The notes below the pieces were generated by a model. That model did no database searches, had not been told where the DNA came from, and was given only the letters and a program-made list of their open reading frames with translations. Source: Kineothrix sp. MB12-C1 (GTDB lineage: Bacteria; Bacillota; Clostridia; Lachnospirales; Lachnospiraceae). From it: a DNA stretch of 64,000 nucleotides. Below, piece after piece: positions 7,514 to 17,824 of the stretch (its first letter is position 1; every line of letters starts with the position of its first letter). Where the stretch lies: positions 1,674,001 to 1,738,000 of the forward strand of contig NZ_CP132957.1 of NCBI RefSeq assembly GCF_030863805.1, given 5' to 3'. The position numbers and the translations under genes are program-made.

Positions 7514-9586
7514 CTATACAGTAAACTGCTTCAAATTCTCCTCCAGGTTCTTAGAGCAATTCTTCAACATAACTGCCATATTCTCAAGTTCTTCCAAGGT
7601 ATTAAGCTGCTCCTGGGTGGATGCGGATACTTCTTCCGATGCGGCAGCCGCTGCCTCGGAGGCTTCCGCAATGTGATTAATACCGCCCAGAACACTATTT
7701 TTATCTTGGTCTATCTTATGGATTACTTCCATAATCTTCTTCATATCCTGAAGCAATTCATTCATTGCCATATCGATCTTACCAAAATACTCCGCGGAAG
7801 CTTTTGTTGATTCCGCCTGTTCTTTAATTACCGCATTGGCTTTCATGATAAACTCGGTGGACGATTTCGTTTTAAACAAAATCTCTTTCGTCAGACTCCC
7901 TATCTTCTCTGTCTGCATACCGGATTGCTCTGCGAGTTTCCTGATTTCTTCAGCAACGACTGTGAATCCTCTCCCGTATTCTCCGGCTCTTGCCGCCTCA
8001 ATCGATGCATTTAAGGATAATAATTCCGTCTGCTCCGAGGTGGTATTCAGAATCTCTGTAAACTGATTAATGACCGTTATACTTTTAGCAAGTCCTGATA
8101 TTTGCTCAGCAACTCCTTCAGTAATAGAAATGACCTCTAATGCCTTCCCATCCAGTAACCTCGCCGCTTGAATTCCTTCTATCGTATAACTTTTAACATT
8201 TCTGGCTGCAGATTCCATGGCATTGGTACTGCTTACCGCATCGCTAATACCCTCAGCTAAACTGGAAAAAATCTGTGCACTTCTATCAATTTCTTCATTC
8301 TGCCTTCCTGCTCCCATCGCTACATCGTCAATCGCACCGGATATCTCCGATGCAGTACGGGTGGCTGCCACAGATATCTTAGAGAGTGATTCCGCTGTTT
8401 TGCTTACTTCCTCAGACAATTCATTGCTCTGTGATATGAGTGCCCGAATGCTCTTTACCATGGAATTAAAGGAAGCCGCCACCTTTCCAATCTCATCCGT
8501 ACGCTTTGTTCTCGCTGTAACAGTCAAGTCCCCCCCAGCAGATAGAGACATCGTCTTCTCCACCCCCTTCAAAGCCTTTGTCATATTCAACGCGAAGAAC
8601 AATCCTCCTAATACGGCTAATAGGGAAAAAATAGCACCCACCAGCACAATTAGGTTTTTAATTTCGTTGGATCCTTGCAATACTTCCGATTCCGGAACTG
8701 TAATTATGTAAACAAAGCCTGATTTATCACATTTCTTATAGGTAACAATGGTACTGACACCATTTATCTCCGTGTAAAAAGTATCGGCATCCACTGACTG
8801 TACCCTTTGTTCCACTTCTGCAAATACCGGTTCTTCTTCACTTTGTATCATCTCATTATATGGCAATGCGGAGATTCTGCTGCCATTGGATGCGATCAAA
8901 TAAGATCTGTCATTTTCACCAACCTTAATATTAGTCAGCATAGATTGGAAGGCATCATAGTTTAGTTCGACCTTAACCGCTCCGACCGCTTCCGTATTCG
9001 AGTAGTAGAAGCTTTTCACTGCTTTTCCTACAGCGAGATACCCGTTATTCACATAAGTATCCACCTCGTTCGCATTTAACCATATCATATCCGCATTATC
9101 GATTATATTCCTGTACACGAGAGTTTCACGAACATCTGTAATTCCTTCCGGCAGAACACTTACCGGACCTATGACATCTCCTGTTACATACATTAACGAT
9201 AGGCTGTCGATAAACTTGTTGGTAATCGTAATGCTTTGAATCTCTTTATCGAGCACCTGCAGAAGATTCTTTCTCTTCATACTCCACTCTGCTTTTTCTT
9301 TATCATCCAGCCCCTTGGGAGATTCCAGATTATTGACAACATCCTGGAATGCCGTACTTAAAGAAACCTGTAAGAACACCTGATTGATACGCTCCATCTC
9401 CTGATCGATCATATCAGCCGTCTGTGAAGCAAGGGCTTCCTTCGATTTCCTTGACTGCTCCTCAAGAGCCGTCTTCGATATCCCGGTAGCCATAATTCCG
9501 ATAATCAATATCGGTACAAAAACAACCGTCACTATGACACCGATTAACTTCTGTAGTAAACTCATTTTTCTCAGGAATTTTCTCAT
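7514..9586 (-). CDS. Methyl-accepting chemotaxis protein (dCache, HAMP, signalling domain)
   Basis: Chemoreceptor of about 690 residues. The order is: N-terminal helix ([18 protein letters not shown]), extracellular double-Cache region of about 260 residues, second helix ([20 protein letters not shown]), HAMP ([20 protein letters not shown]), and the four-helix hairpin with [20 protein letters not shown] and [11 protein letters not shown]. The start at 9586 (MRKFLRK) is favoured by GGGGG eight bases upstream. It follows the sensory block SBP-HK-HK-RR in the same direction after about 150 bases and ends at a strong terminator, so it may be under control of that response regulator or at least belong to the same sugar response. 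Ligand not readable. Confidence 0.92.
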   Translation of the reverse strand: MRKFLRKMSLLQKLIGVIVTVVFVPILIIGIMATGISKTALEEQSRKSKEALASQTADMIDQEMERINQVFLQVSLSTAFQDVVNNLESPKGLDDKEKAEWSMKRKNLLQVLDKEIQSITITNKFIDSLSLMYVTGDVIGPVSVLPEGITDVRETLVYRNIIDNADMIWLNANEVDTYVNNGYLAVGKAVKSFYYSNTEAVGAVKVELNYDAFQSMLTNIKVGENDRSYLIASNGSRISALPYNEMIQSEEEPVFAEVEQRVQSVDADTFYTEINGVSTIVTYKKCDKSGFVYIITVPESEVLQGSNEIKNLIVLVGAIFSLLAVLGGLFFALNMTKALKGVEKTMSLSAGGDLTVTARTKRTDEIGKVAASFNSMVKSIRALISQSNELSEEVSKTAESLSKISVAATRTASEISGAIDDVAMGAGRQNEEIDRSAQIFSSLAEGISDAVSSTNAMESAARNVKSYTIEGIQAARLLDGKALEVISITEGVAEQISGLAKSITVINQFTEILNTTSEQTELLSLNASIEAARAGEYGRGFTVVAEEIRKLAEQSGMQTEKIGSLTKEILFKTKSSTEFIMKANAVIKEQAESTKASAEYFGKIDMAMNELLQDMKKIMEVIHKIDQDKNSVLGGINHIAEASEAAAAASEEVSASTQEQLNTLEELENMAVMLKNCSKNLEENLKQFTV

Positions 9587-9735
9587 TCGTATTACCCCCA
9601 TAGATAATAATACATACTGATAGCAGTATAAATCATAAATACTCTTAATAATATTCGAGATTTATACTGATTTCCCCCAAAATATACCACATTCTTAATG
9701 TCTTCTCACTTATACAGCCATTTTTGTCTTTCCTG

Positions 9736-11388
9736 CTACTCTGTCTCCCGTCTTCCCTGATTTCTATATTCCTTCGGTGTAAGTGCCACATACTTTTTAA
9801 ATTGAACGGAAAAATATTTATAATCGCTATATCCTATCATTTCCGCTATCTTATAAACCTTATAATTTGTGTTTACCAGTAATTTCTTGGCCTCCTGCAT
9901 ACGGAGCTTCTGGATATAATCGATATAAGTAATTCCAGTCACTTTCTTAAATAAGAAACTAAAATAAGTTTCTGACAGGTACACATGCTCACTGATCATT
10001 TTCAAAGTAAGTTTCTCACTTAAGCATGTGGCAATATACGCTTTCGCTTTATCGATAACTATTTGCTGCTCCTTTATTTCCATCGGGGCAATGGTCTCAT
10101 CTATCGCTTTTGCAAGCGTTACCATAATGTTAATAACATAAGCTGACAGTTCCTTAACGGTTAACGCCTCTTTTACAAATTCGCTGAACTCGTCTCCAAT
10201 AATTTCCTCCATCTCCCCATTGCTATTGGTAATCTTGGACTGAACCATTAGCTTAAGAGCAATGCAGTAATTTTTAACGATTTCCGGCAGCAAATTCTGC
10301 TCCGCAAGGGCATGGAACATGGATATTAAGTATTTTCTCGTATCCTCATAGTTTCCATTACTAATAGCAACAGCCACATGCTCCATCTCCTCCGGATAGA
10401 AGCGGATAAAGTTCTGTTCATATTTCGACTCATTATTATCCTGATATACCTGAACTCTGTATTCTCCAAGGTAAAAATTATTCTGAATGGACTTTTTGGC
10501 CTGGCTGAAGGATTTGGCTATATGATGAATGGAAGGATAGCTCAAACCAACCCCGATCGTATAAGGCACTGCCACATGCTTGAACAGGCAGTTGTGTATA
10601 CTTTCGCTAATGCTTTCCAGACAAGGAATCATCAGTGCATCTTGCCTTTCTTCAGACGGGAAACAGAATACAAAATTAATTCTGTCGCAGTCCTCCACAA
10701 TATAATAAACATCATCGATATTACACAATTCTTCATTTATAATATTTCGGTATGCAAACGTAAGAAGCCGTTTATCGGTTCCCCAAGTGGATTCTAGTTC
10801 TCCAAACACACTTTTTCTATCGAATTTAATCGTTGCCGCCGCAAAATAATGTCCGGTAAAATCAAGCTCCAAGGATGCTGTCTTTTCCTCAAAATCATTG
10901 AACAAGCTGATATCTCCATCCAGCATAGACTGGAGAAATTCATTTCTGAGAGTTTCATATCCTGCATTCAAATAAACATTGCTATGATATATTTCTTCTT
11001 TAATCTCCCTTTTCCGATCCATATTCTCCTTCAAAGCGGTAAAGGTATCCAACAACTTTTGTTTATTTACAGGCTTCACCAAATAATCGAAGGTCTTGAA
11101 ATTAATTGCCTGACGGGCATATTCAAATTCTGCGAATCCGCTCAAAATAATAATTTCGATATCGGGATACCGCTGCCTCGCTGTCTTCGCCAGCTCCATG
11201 CCTCCCATCACCGGCATTTTAATATCTGTTAATAAAACGTCTACCTGAACCTTCTCCAACAGTTCCAAAGCCGCCTTTCCATTCGAGCTTTCTGCCACGA
11301 CCACAAATCCTAAGGATTGCCATAGGATGCTGTTCACGATACCTTTTCGTATCATATTCTCATCTTCTACTACCATCAATCTATACAT
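9736..11388 (-). CDS. Response regulator, REC plus AraC-type DNA-binding domain (YesN-like)
   Basis: A 550-residue YesN-type regulator. The receiver domain spans residues 1-120, with acidic residues in VVEDE, phospho-acceptor aspartate in DVLLTDIKMP and lysine in DYLVKPVNK. A middle region of about 280 residues lacks a recognisable domain here. The C-terminus has two AraC helix-turn-helix units (LTLKMISEHVYLSETYFSFLFK and KIAEMIGYSDYKYFSVQFKKY). RBS AAGGAG lies six bases ahead; the gap to the kinase stop is three bases, indicating coupling. It is expected to activate the adjacent ABC/araB operon or itself. No sequence evidence yet identifies its binding site. Confidence 0.93.
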   Translation of the reverse strand: MYRLMVVEDENMIRKGIVNSILWQSLGFVVVAESSNGKAALELLEKVQVDVLLTDIKMPVMGGMELAKTARQRYPDIEIIILSGFAEFEYARQAINFKTFDYLVKPVNKQKLLDTFTALKENMDRKREIKEEIYHSNVYLNAGYETLRNEFLQSMLDGDISLFNDFEEKTASLELDFTGHYFAAATIKFDRKSVFGELESTWGTDKRLLTFAYRNIINEELCNIDDVYYIVEDCDRINFVFCFPSEERQDALMIPCLESISESIHNCLFKHVAVPYTIGVGLSYPSIHHIAKSFSQAKKSIQNNFYLGEYRVQVYQDNNESKYEQNFIRFYPEEMEHVAVAISNGNYEDTRKYLISMFHALAEQNLLPEIVKNYCIALKLMVQSKITNSNGEMEEIIGDEFSEFVKEALTVKELSAYVINIMVTLAKAIDETIAPMEIKEQQIVIDKAKAYIATCLSEKLTLKMISEHVYLSETYFSFLFKKVTGITYIDYIQKLRMQEAKKLLVNTNYKVYKIAEMIGYSDYKYFSVQFKKYVALTPKEYRNQGRRETE

Positions 11389-11391
11389 AGC

Positions 11392-13068
11392 TTACTCCTT
11401 AATCGGGATACACAGGCTCACTGTAGTACCTTCGTTTATTTTTGATTTAATACTTATGCCATAAGGTTCGCCAAAGTATATCTTAACTCTCTGATTCACA
11501 TTTCTCATACCGATACTATCCCCTACTCCAAGAATCGAGCTGTTCATTCGGAGTGTTATCCAATCACAAACCTCACTCTCCATACCCCTTCCATTATCCT
11601 CTACCTCGAAGATAATGGTATCCGCTTCTTTCTTCCCCGTAATGTGAATGATTCCCCCTCCTTCTATTCCTCCGAATCCATGGGAAATGCAGTTCTCAAT
11701 AATAGGCTGAAGAATAAGCTTTACCGTTTTATAGTGGATGATTCCCGGATCTATGTTCCATATAACATCGAATTGATTCTTATGCATGATTTTTTGTAAG
11801 CATACATAACTTTTAACATTCTCAATCTCTGTATTAATAGATACAAAGGCTCCCTTCTCGGATACGCTCGTTTTGAAGAATTCACCGAGGGCCGATACCA
11901 TCTCCCCAATCTCTTCATAATTCTTCATCTGTGCAATCCAGAAGATATTATCCAGAAGATTATACAGGAAATGGGGATTGATCCGCTGCTGTAAGGCTAC
12001 CAGTTCCAATTCCTTGATTCTCGTTCTAAGTTGGGTTTCATTTATATTCGTAGTATAGGTTTCTTTCAATACCTCGTTGAGCTTATTAAGCATGGAAGTG
12101 AATACTCTATTCAAAATCTCATTTTCGTCCTGAGAATTAATATCTGCTTCTTCCTCCTGTTCAATAAATATATCTCCTTCCTCAATCCGTTCCATTCGCC
12201 CGAGCAAACGATTCAAAGGAATCTTAATACTTTCATTTACCAGATAAGAAGCGCTTCCCGTACAGATCAATATGAACAGGAATATGAAAGTTACCGTCAT
12301 CAATCCCCTCAACTCATATTTTGTTCGAATAAAAGTATTATTGATCTTAAGCCCCGTATCCAAAATCGGAGTTGTCACCTCATAAAACAACGCTTGCTTT
12401 TCGAAGCAGGAGCCTGCAACGATTCTACCCTGAGTATCCGTAATTGCAATTTTCTGTTTTGCGGAACCTGCTGCATTATCCAATATGCCCTTTACCGCGT
12501 TTAAATTGATAAGTATCACATACCTTGCCCTTAGCCCGCTGGTGTAGTCCACTTCAACGAGTTCCGTCCGGCATAGTGCCGGCTGCTGCCCGTAATCCAG
12601 ATAACTCCAGTTAGGCCCATCTTCTAGCCCACTGCTAATCTCTTTCGCATCAATTAATGTCTTCGTATAGGAGAAAGCAGTTCCATCTTCCAGAATAATT
12701 GCTGCATAGCTTATTTCTTCCTGATTAGAAACGATACTCGCTATCGTATTCTCAACCCGGTTATTGACCTCCTCCGTCCGATATACAGTAGAAGTCGCAT
12801 ATAAATATATATCTGTTAAAATATCATTGTTCTCTTTTAAATATTTGAACTTCAATTCTAACTGATCGAACATATCATTGACTCTGATATCGGATTCATA
12901 AGCAAAATTATCATAATTACTTCTAATGTTATCGTGATAATAGAGAAACTCGATAACTGCGCTAATAATAATCATGATCGAGATTGGAATAATGCATAAT
13001 ATAATAAAGGCATAAATAAGGCGTCTGCGTATCGAAATTTTTCTGAGATATCCTACAAACTTATCCAT
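11392..13068 (-). CDS. Sensor histidine kinase, YesM/LytS-like, intact catalytic domain
   Basis: Membrane histidine kinase. An N-terminal helix (LIYAFIILCIIPISIMIII) precedes an extracellular sensor of about 220 residues, a second helix (LMTVTFIFLFILICTGSASYL), HAMP, and the His_kinase domain with phospho-accepting histidine in QRINPHFLYNLLDNI. The ATP-binding lid is complete: N-box LQPIIENCISHG, DNGRGM, and IGMRNVNQRV. The start is placed at 13068 (MDKFVGY), overlapping the end of the upstream kinase by eight bases; 13092 is the alternative. It is the second of two tandem kinases and the only one able to bind ATP by its motifs, so it is likely the active partner. Confidence 0.93.
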   Translation of the reverse strand: MDKFVGYLRKISIRRRLIYAFIILCIIPISIMIIISAVIEFLYYHDNIRSNYDNFAYESDIRVNDMFDQLELKFKYLKENNDILTDIYLYATSTVYRTEEVNNRVENTIASIVSNQEEISYAAIILEDGTAFSYTKTLIDAKEISSGLEDGPNWSYLDYGQQPALCRTELVEVDYTSGLRARYVILINLNAVKGILDNAAGSAKQKIAITDTQGRIVAGSCFEKQALFYEVTTPILDTGLKINNTFIRTKYELRGLMTVTFIFLFILICTGSASYLVNESIKIPLNRLLGRMERIEEGDIFIEQEEEADINSQDENEILNRVFTSMLNKLNEVLKETYTTNINETQLRTRIKELELVALQQRINPHFLYNLLDNIFWIAQMKNYEEIGEMVSALGEFFKTSVSEKGAFVSINTEIENVKSYVCLQKIMHKNQFDVIWNIDPGIIHYKTVKLILQPIIENCISHGFGGIEGGGIIHITGKKEADTIIFEVEDNGRGMESEVCDWITLRMNSSILGVGDSIGMRNVNQRVKIYFGEPYGISIKSKINEGTTVSLCIPIKE

Positions 13069-14788
13069 ATTGTTTTTTTCCTTCGCTTCCATTGTCCTTG
13101 TAAACAGGCATTATTACCTTGATCTTCTCCGACTTATCATCCAAAATAACCCCAAAGACATCCCCATAGTAAAGCCTTAACCTCTCATCCACACTGTTAA
13201 TGCCTCTGATGTTTACCTCCCTTTGCTTAAGCTGGCTTAAGAAATATTCCACGGCATTTCCTGTCATAGTCACCTGGATCGTATCCCGTTCCCCTACAAT
13301 CGATATGCCAATCTCAATCCGGCTTTCCAGATCGTCCAGATTGGCAGAAATCACATCCTCTACAATCGGGTGGATCGCCAATTTTATGATCTTTGTATGC
13401 TTCATAGATATGGATACATCCCAACGATTTACAATTCGATTCTCAAATCGTTTATTTTGCAGGAATATATAATTATTTACACTTTCAACTTCATTTTCAA
13501 TGGTAATGTACTCCCGGCCTTTTATAATAATGACCCTTAGATAATTACCAAGTGCATTGACAATCTCGCTGATTTCCTCATCGCCTTCCAATTGTCCATT
13601 CCAATAAATAGATTCCAATGTATTATATAGAAAGTGAGGATTTATCTGTTGCTGCAGCGCCGAAAGCTCAGCTTCCCTACGGAGCTCTCTCAACTTCGTT
13701 TCCTGCAGTTTGATTTCATATTGTTGCTGAAGCGCTTCCACAAGATTACTGCTCATTTTATTAAAGCCATCTATCACGGTATGGTATTCATCATTTCCAT
13801 CATCCTCTACATACTTCTCCACCTTCGGTTGCTTCATTTCCTCCATCAATCGGTTAATGGGTCCTGTAATGCTTCTCGTAAATAAGATGGCAAATGTAAA
13901 GGCAAGCACAGCGAATAAAACGGCTGTAAATAAGGTGATTCCAAATTGAATAAATGCTGACTTAAGAAGGGTCTGTATATCTATGCGATTAACGATAGTA
14001 AGATTCGTGTTGGAAATAGGAGTGGAAACGGATATGGACAGCATCTTATCTCCACCGAAAACAGAGCCTACCTGTTCTTCATTAGAAGCGCTGATAACGA
14101 TATTGTTCTCATCGATAATCATTACCTCATTTAAAAGATTCGTAACATTCTCATAACATACCTTATTAAAATAAGATAAATCCAAGGCTGCCACAATATT
14201 CCCCACGCATCCTTCATTGCTATAGATTCCCCTTGTCAGTATGACATAACTGTTCTGGTCGCTCGGAACCTCCTTGGGGCTTACCTTCATCAATACTTTT
14301 CTCGCCGATCTGGAAAGCAGCTTACTCGTTTGAAAATCACCGTTCGATACGGGAGAAGGATAATAAAAGTAAGAGTGATTCACTGAAGCTATCTCACAGG
14401 CATTAACTGCACCGCTGGAGCCAAAAGTACTTCCCAAGACGAGACGTATATGATTCTCAATATCACTTTTTTGATTCCAGTCCACTTGATGATAGATCAT
14501 GAGGTCATTCACAATCTCCGGATTCATCGCAACTTCTTCCAGCAGATTCATATGGGAGAACATGTAATAAGAAACGTTGTTCGCGATCTGAGAGGAAGAT
14601 TCCTGTAGAAATACTTTCGCTTCCTGCTCATTTTTGGAAAAGGAATACACCGCATTATAGCCGCCGATTAAAAGTATAGGTAAAACAGACATATAAACAA
14701 AACACCAGATCAGCCTTCTATAAATACTGTATTTATATAGGTTATTTAAGCCCCATTCTTTTATTATGCCAAAACATCTGTTAACCAT
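13061..14788 (-). CDS. Degenerate sensor histidine kinase (probable pseudokinase)
   Basis: Same architecture as its downstream neighbour: two helices around an extracellular domain, HAMP, coiled-coil linker and a His_kinase motif LSALQQQINPHFLYNTLESI with the histidine kept. The ATP-binding domain is eroded: the N-box reads HPIVEDVISANLD (Asn and His-Gly lost), the DNGxG loop is replaced by MTGNAVEYF, and the glycine-rich last loop reads DDKSEKIKVIMP, though NSVDERLRLYYGD is recognisable. The frame is intact, which argues for a retained function such as a heterodimer partner phosphorylated in trans. The start at 14788 (MVNRCF) has GGGAG upstream; a GTG at 14827 overlapping the previous stop is the alternative. 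Confidence 0.9.
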   Translation of the reverse strand: MVNRCFGIIKEWGLNNLYKYSIYRRLIWCFVYMSVLPILLIGGYNAVYSFSKNEQEAKVFLQESSSQIANNVSYYMFSHMNLLEEVAMNPEIVNDLMIYHQVDWNQKSDIENHIRLVLGSTFGSSGAVNACEIASVNHSYFYYPSPVSNGDFQTSKLLSRSARKVLMKVSPKEVPSDQNSYVILTRGIYSNEGCVGNIVAALDLSYFNKVCYENVTNLLNEVMIIDENNIVISASNEEQVGSVFGGDKMLSISVSTPISNTNLTIVNRIDIQTLLKSAFIQFGITLFTAVLFAVLAFTFAILFTRSITGPINRLMEEMKQPKVEKYVEDDGNDEYHTVIDGFNKMSSNLVEALQQQYEIKLQETKLRELRREAELSALQQQINPHFLYNTLESIYWNGQLEGDEEISEIVNALGNYLRVIIIKGREYITIENEVESVNNYIFLQNKRFENRIVNRWDVSISMKHTKIIKLAIHPIVEDVISANLDDLESRIEIGISIVGERDTIQVTMTGNAVEYFLSQLKQREVNIRGINSVDERLRLYYGDVFGVILDDKSEKIKVIMPVYKDNGSEGKKQYG

Positions 14789-14823
14789 TAGCACTCCCAT
14801 ACGCCACTTTCTCAGACGCCCAT

Positions 14824-15960
14824 TCACTTATTATATTGGAATCCCCACAATTTTTCTGCAACATACGACCAATGCCTGATATCATTGCTGTTATCCGCAT
14901 TGATAATATATGGCGGAATCGTCACCTTAGCCTGCTCACCTGTAATGCTGATATCACACGTCTGCCAGTAAGTTCCTTCACAAAAATACTCCCCTTCCGG
15001 GATTTCTTTTCCGACTAATACATAATCAGCCAATAGATCCACCGTAATATCGCCATATGCAATAACATCCTGAGCGATGGCAGCATCTACATATCCTTTG
15101 TTGATCAAACTTACAAAATATGGTTCCGCATCGATGGTCACAAGAATAACATGCCCCTCCTTCCAAAAGGGATACCAATGCCCTGATTCCTGAAGAGCTT
15201 CCACCAGGCCCCTGCCCGGATGTTCACTGGAACAATGAACGGCATCGATTTCTATTCCATCTTCAAACGCCTTCATAAGCTCTTCCTTCACCAGCTCAGG
15301 CATTCCTTCCGTTGCCCTCGGCAAATAAGTGATATCAGGATACCGGCTGATCACCTCTTCAAACCCTTCCTTCCGAAGCCTCCATGCATTGCTCGTTAAC
15401 TTCCCATAAGCATTGAATACGGTCCCCCTCGCTTCTCCGTATCTTCCGATCAACTGTTCCACAATCACTTCCGCCGCTAACTGCCCGGCCTTATAATTAT
15501 CAAAACTCACATCGATTGCCAAAGTTCCTCCTACAGCGTTCGTATCGACGGTGCACATAGGTATTCCCGCATCATTTCCCCGGCGTATTACCTCCTCAAT
15601 GGAAATACTGTCAATGGCAGTCGTAATAATCGCATCAGGCTCCTGCTTGATAAAATTTATAATCTGTTGATTCTGCCTCATAGGATCATAATCGGCAACA
15701 GAGTTTTGGAAAATCCATCCTCTTTCTTCTACCGCCTTCTTAACCGATTCATTCATAATAGTATAGAAATAGGAATTAAAGCTTTTGTGTGCGAATGTAA
15801 TAGTAATCGGTGTTTCTTCTATATCGGCAACATCTTCTATTATCATACTATCAGATTCCATGCCGGCACATGAAGCGAACAGCATTATACACCATATCAT
15901 TATAATGCTCATCCATATTTTATTGTGCCGTATCCCATCCTTTTGTCGCTTTATCTCCAT
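14824..15960 (-). CDS. Membrane-anchored sugar-binding protein, LacI/RbsB fold, of a sensory block
   Basis: Periplasmic-binding-protein-like lipoprotein. Signal helix IWMSIIMIWCIMLF ends in lipobox FASC. The body has type I sugar-binding features: ITFAHKSFNSYF, a QQIINFIKQEPDAIITTAID hinge segment, and late NKGYVDAAIAQD. It precedes two kinases and a response regulator rather than a transporter, the arrangement described for XylFII-LytS-YesN in Clostridium beijerinckii, where an anchored xylose-binding protein activates the kinase. By analogy it is inferred to present a pentose or pentitol to the kinases. Starts at 15972 and 15960 are both possible. A second, transporter-type binding protein lies at 21209-22273. 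Confidence 0.85.
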   Translation of the reverse strand: MEIKRQKDGIRHNKIWMSIIMIWCIMLFASCAGMESDSMIIEDVADIEETPITITFAHKSFNSYFYTIMNESVKKAVEERGWIFQNSVADYDPMRQNQQIINFIKQEPDAIITTAIDSISIEEVIRRGNDAGIPMCTVDTNAVGGTLAIDVSFDNYKAGQLAAEVIVEQLIGRYGEARGTVFNAYGKLTSNAWRLRKEGFEEVISRYPDITYLPRATEGMPELVKEELMKAFEDGIEIDAVHCSSEHPGRGLVEALQESGHWYPFWKEGHVILVTIDAEPYFVSLINKGYVDAAIAQDVIAYGDITVDLLADYVLVGKEIPEGEYFCEGTYWQTCDISITGEQAKVTIPPYIINADNSNDIRHWSYVAEKLWGFQYNK

Positions 15961-16011
15961 ACTTCTTACCATCCTTATATTACTACTCTGGATATGTTTC
16001 TTAATCTGAAA

Positions 16012-16017
16012 ATTATA
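16012..16017 (-). promoter_or_regulatory. Possible -10 box for the sensory block
   Basis: TATAAT on the minus strand, about 50 bases before the binding-protein start and downstream of the araB terminator. No good -35 is seen (TCCACA at 17 bases), as expected for an activated promoter. Confidence 0.35.
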
Positions 16018-16057
16018 TCATATTTTTCATTACTTGTGGATTTCATTCCTTCTTATT

Positions 16058-16094
16058 TTTAAAATGGGATGCCCCTATAAGCAGGAACATCCCA
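16058..16094 (-). terminator. Intrinsic terminator of the araB operon
   Basis: Directly after the araB stop. The minus-strand hairpin has arms TGGGATGTTCCT and AGGGGCATCCCA (12 bp including two G-U pairs) and a 6-base loop, followed by TTTT. It separates the transport/catabolism operon from the sensory block. Confidence 0.75.
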
Positions 16095-16099
16095 ACATA

Positions 16100-17779
16100 C
16101 TACTTTCTGGATTTTATTGCATTATTTTTAATGCTTTTGAGGCGCTTCATAACATTATTTCCGCCTCTTCCGAAATAATCGTGCAAAGTCTTATACTCCT
16201 GAAACAGATCTTCATATCTTTGCACATTATCTGCATTGGGTATGTATACCTTATCCTGAAGACGGGACATATGCTCGGATGCTTCCTCAATGGTATCATA
16301 ACCGCCTCTTTCCTTACCGGCTGCAACTGCCCCGAACAGTGCCGCTCCAAGAGCCGGTGCCTGCTTCGACGCGGAAATATGAATTTCTTTATTGGTTACA
16401 TCCGCATAAATCTGCATCATCAGCTCACTTTTGCGAGCGATGCCTCCGGCCGCATAAAGCTCCTTAATAGGAACTCCTCCTTCTTCAAAAGCTTCTATAA
16501 TAATTCTCGTGCCATAAGCAGTCGCCTCTATTAAAGCCCGGTAAATTTCCTCCGGCTTAGTCTGAAGGGTGGCTCCTAACAACATTCCACTCAGATCGGC
16601 ATCCGTCAATATACTACGATTTCCGTTCCACCAATCCAGTGCAATGAGCCCACTCTCTCCCGGAAGTTGGTCTTTTACCTTATGCTCCATAAGCTGATGA
16701 ATGCTGGTTCCCTTCTCTGTAGCTTCTTCTTCATAGCTTCCCGGTGCACAGTTTCTGACCAGCCAGTCAAAATGATCCCCTACGCAAGCCTGACCTGCCT
16801 CATAAGCATAATATCCCGGGACCACACCATCTTCTACTACACCTCCAACCCCCGGAATAAAATGCTCTTCCTCGCTCATCATAATATGACAAGTGCTGGT
16901 TCCCATAATCATAAGCATCTTACCCGGTCCTGTAATCCTGACAGCAGGCAGGGCCACATGCGCGTCTATATTCGCTACCGCTACAGGGGTTCCTTCCATA
17001 AGTCCGGTCAACTCTGCCGCATTCTTTGTCAGATATCCCGCAAGGTCTGTTGTAGCATATATATGATCGCTTAATTTCTCCTCTACGAAGTTCTCCATTC
17101 CGGGATTCAACTCGGCAAAGAATTCCTTATCAGGATAACCATCCCGCTTAGACCATACTGCTTTATATCCGGCTTGGCATAAGCTTCTCTTTTCTTCTCC
17201 GATAAGCATCATAACGACCCAGTCGCCGGCCTCCATGAAACGATCCATCACCCGATAGATTTCTTCATCCTCACGCAGTATTTGCATTGCCTTGGGAACT
17301 ACCCACTCGGAAGACATTCTTCCGCCATAACGATGCATAAACTTCTCACCTCTGCGATGGGCAACTTCATTGAATAGATCCGCTTCTCCCTGTGCCGCAT
17401 GATGCTTCCACAACTTTACATAAGCATGAGGTCTATCCTTAAATTCCTCCTTAAAGCAAAGGGGGGTACCGTCCTTATCCACCGGAAGCACCGTGCAGGA
17501 TGTGAAGTCAACACCGATTCCAATGATCTCTTCTTTACTTACCTTACCCTTTCTGAGCACTTCGGGAATTGTCGTTTGTAAGACATCCAAGTAATCCTGC
17601 GGATGTTGCAATGCAGTTTCACTTGCCAGACGCTGCGTAGAACCCGGCAAATACTTATCCATAACACCATGTTTATATTCCAATACGCTGTCACAGATTT
17701 CTTCGCCATTCTCCACATTTACCAATACAGCACGCCCGGACAGGGTTCCATAATCGACACCAATGGTATATTTTTTCAT
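16100..17779 (-). CDS. araB: Ribulokinase
   Basis: FGGY-family kinase that phosphorylates L-ribulose (and some other 2-ketopentoses and pentitols) with ATP to the 5-phosphate. It matches AraB of Bacillus over its whole length: [14 protein letters not shown] at the N-terminus, [38 protein letters not shown] and [10 protein letters not shown]. Length 559 is normal for AraB. The start at 17779 (MKKYT) has GAGGAG seven bases upstream. Neither araA nor araD is nearby; instead two dehydrogenases share the operon, so L-ribulose may come from a pentitol such as L-arabinitol rather than from arabinose. The C-terminal 14 residues ([16 protein letters not shown] region) are conserved in Bacillus AraB. 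Confidence 0.95.
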   Translation of the reverse strand: MKKYTIGVDYGTLSGRAVLVNVENGEEICDSVLEYKHGVMDKYLPGSTQRLASETALQHPQDYLDVLQTTIPEVLRKGKVSKEEIIGIGVDFTSCTVLPVDKDGTPLCFKEEFKDRPHAYVKLWKHHAAQGEADLFNEVAHRRGEKFMHRYGGRMSSEWVVPKAMQILREDEEIYRVMDRFMEAGDWVVMMLIGEEKRSLCQAGYKAVWSKRDGYPDKEFFAELNPGMENFVEEKLSDHIYATTDLAGYLTKNAAELTGLMEGTPVAVANIDAHVALPAVRITGPGKMLMIMGTSTCHIMMSEEEHFIPGVGGVVEDGVVPGYYAYEAGQACVGDHFDWLVRNCAPGSYEEEATEKGTSIHQLMEHKVKDQLPGESGLIALDWWNGNRSILTDADLSGMLLGATLQTKPEEIYRALIEATAYGTRIIIEAFEEGGVPIKELYAAGGIARKSELMMQIYADVTNKEIHISASKQAPALGAALFGAVAAGKERGGYDTIEEASEHMSRLQDKVYIPNADNVQRYEDLFQEYKTLHDYFGRGGNNVMKRLKSIKNNAIKSRK

Positions 17780-17824
17780 TATTCTTCTCCTCTTAGCATC
17801 TAAAGCCAATAAAAGCTACCCGGA

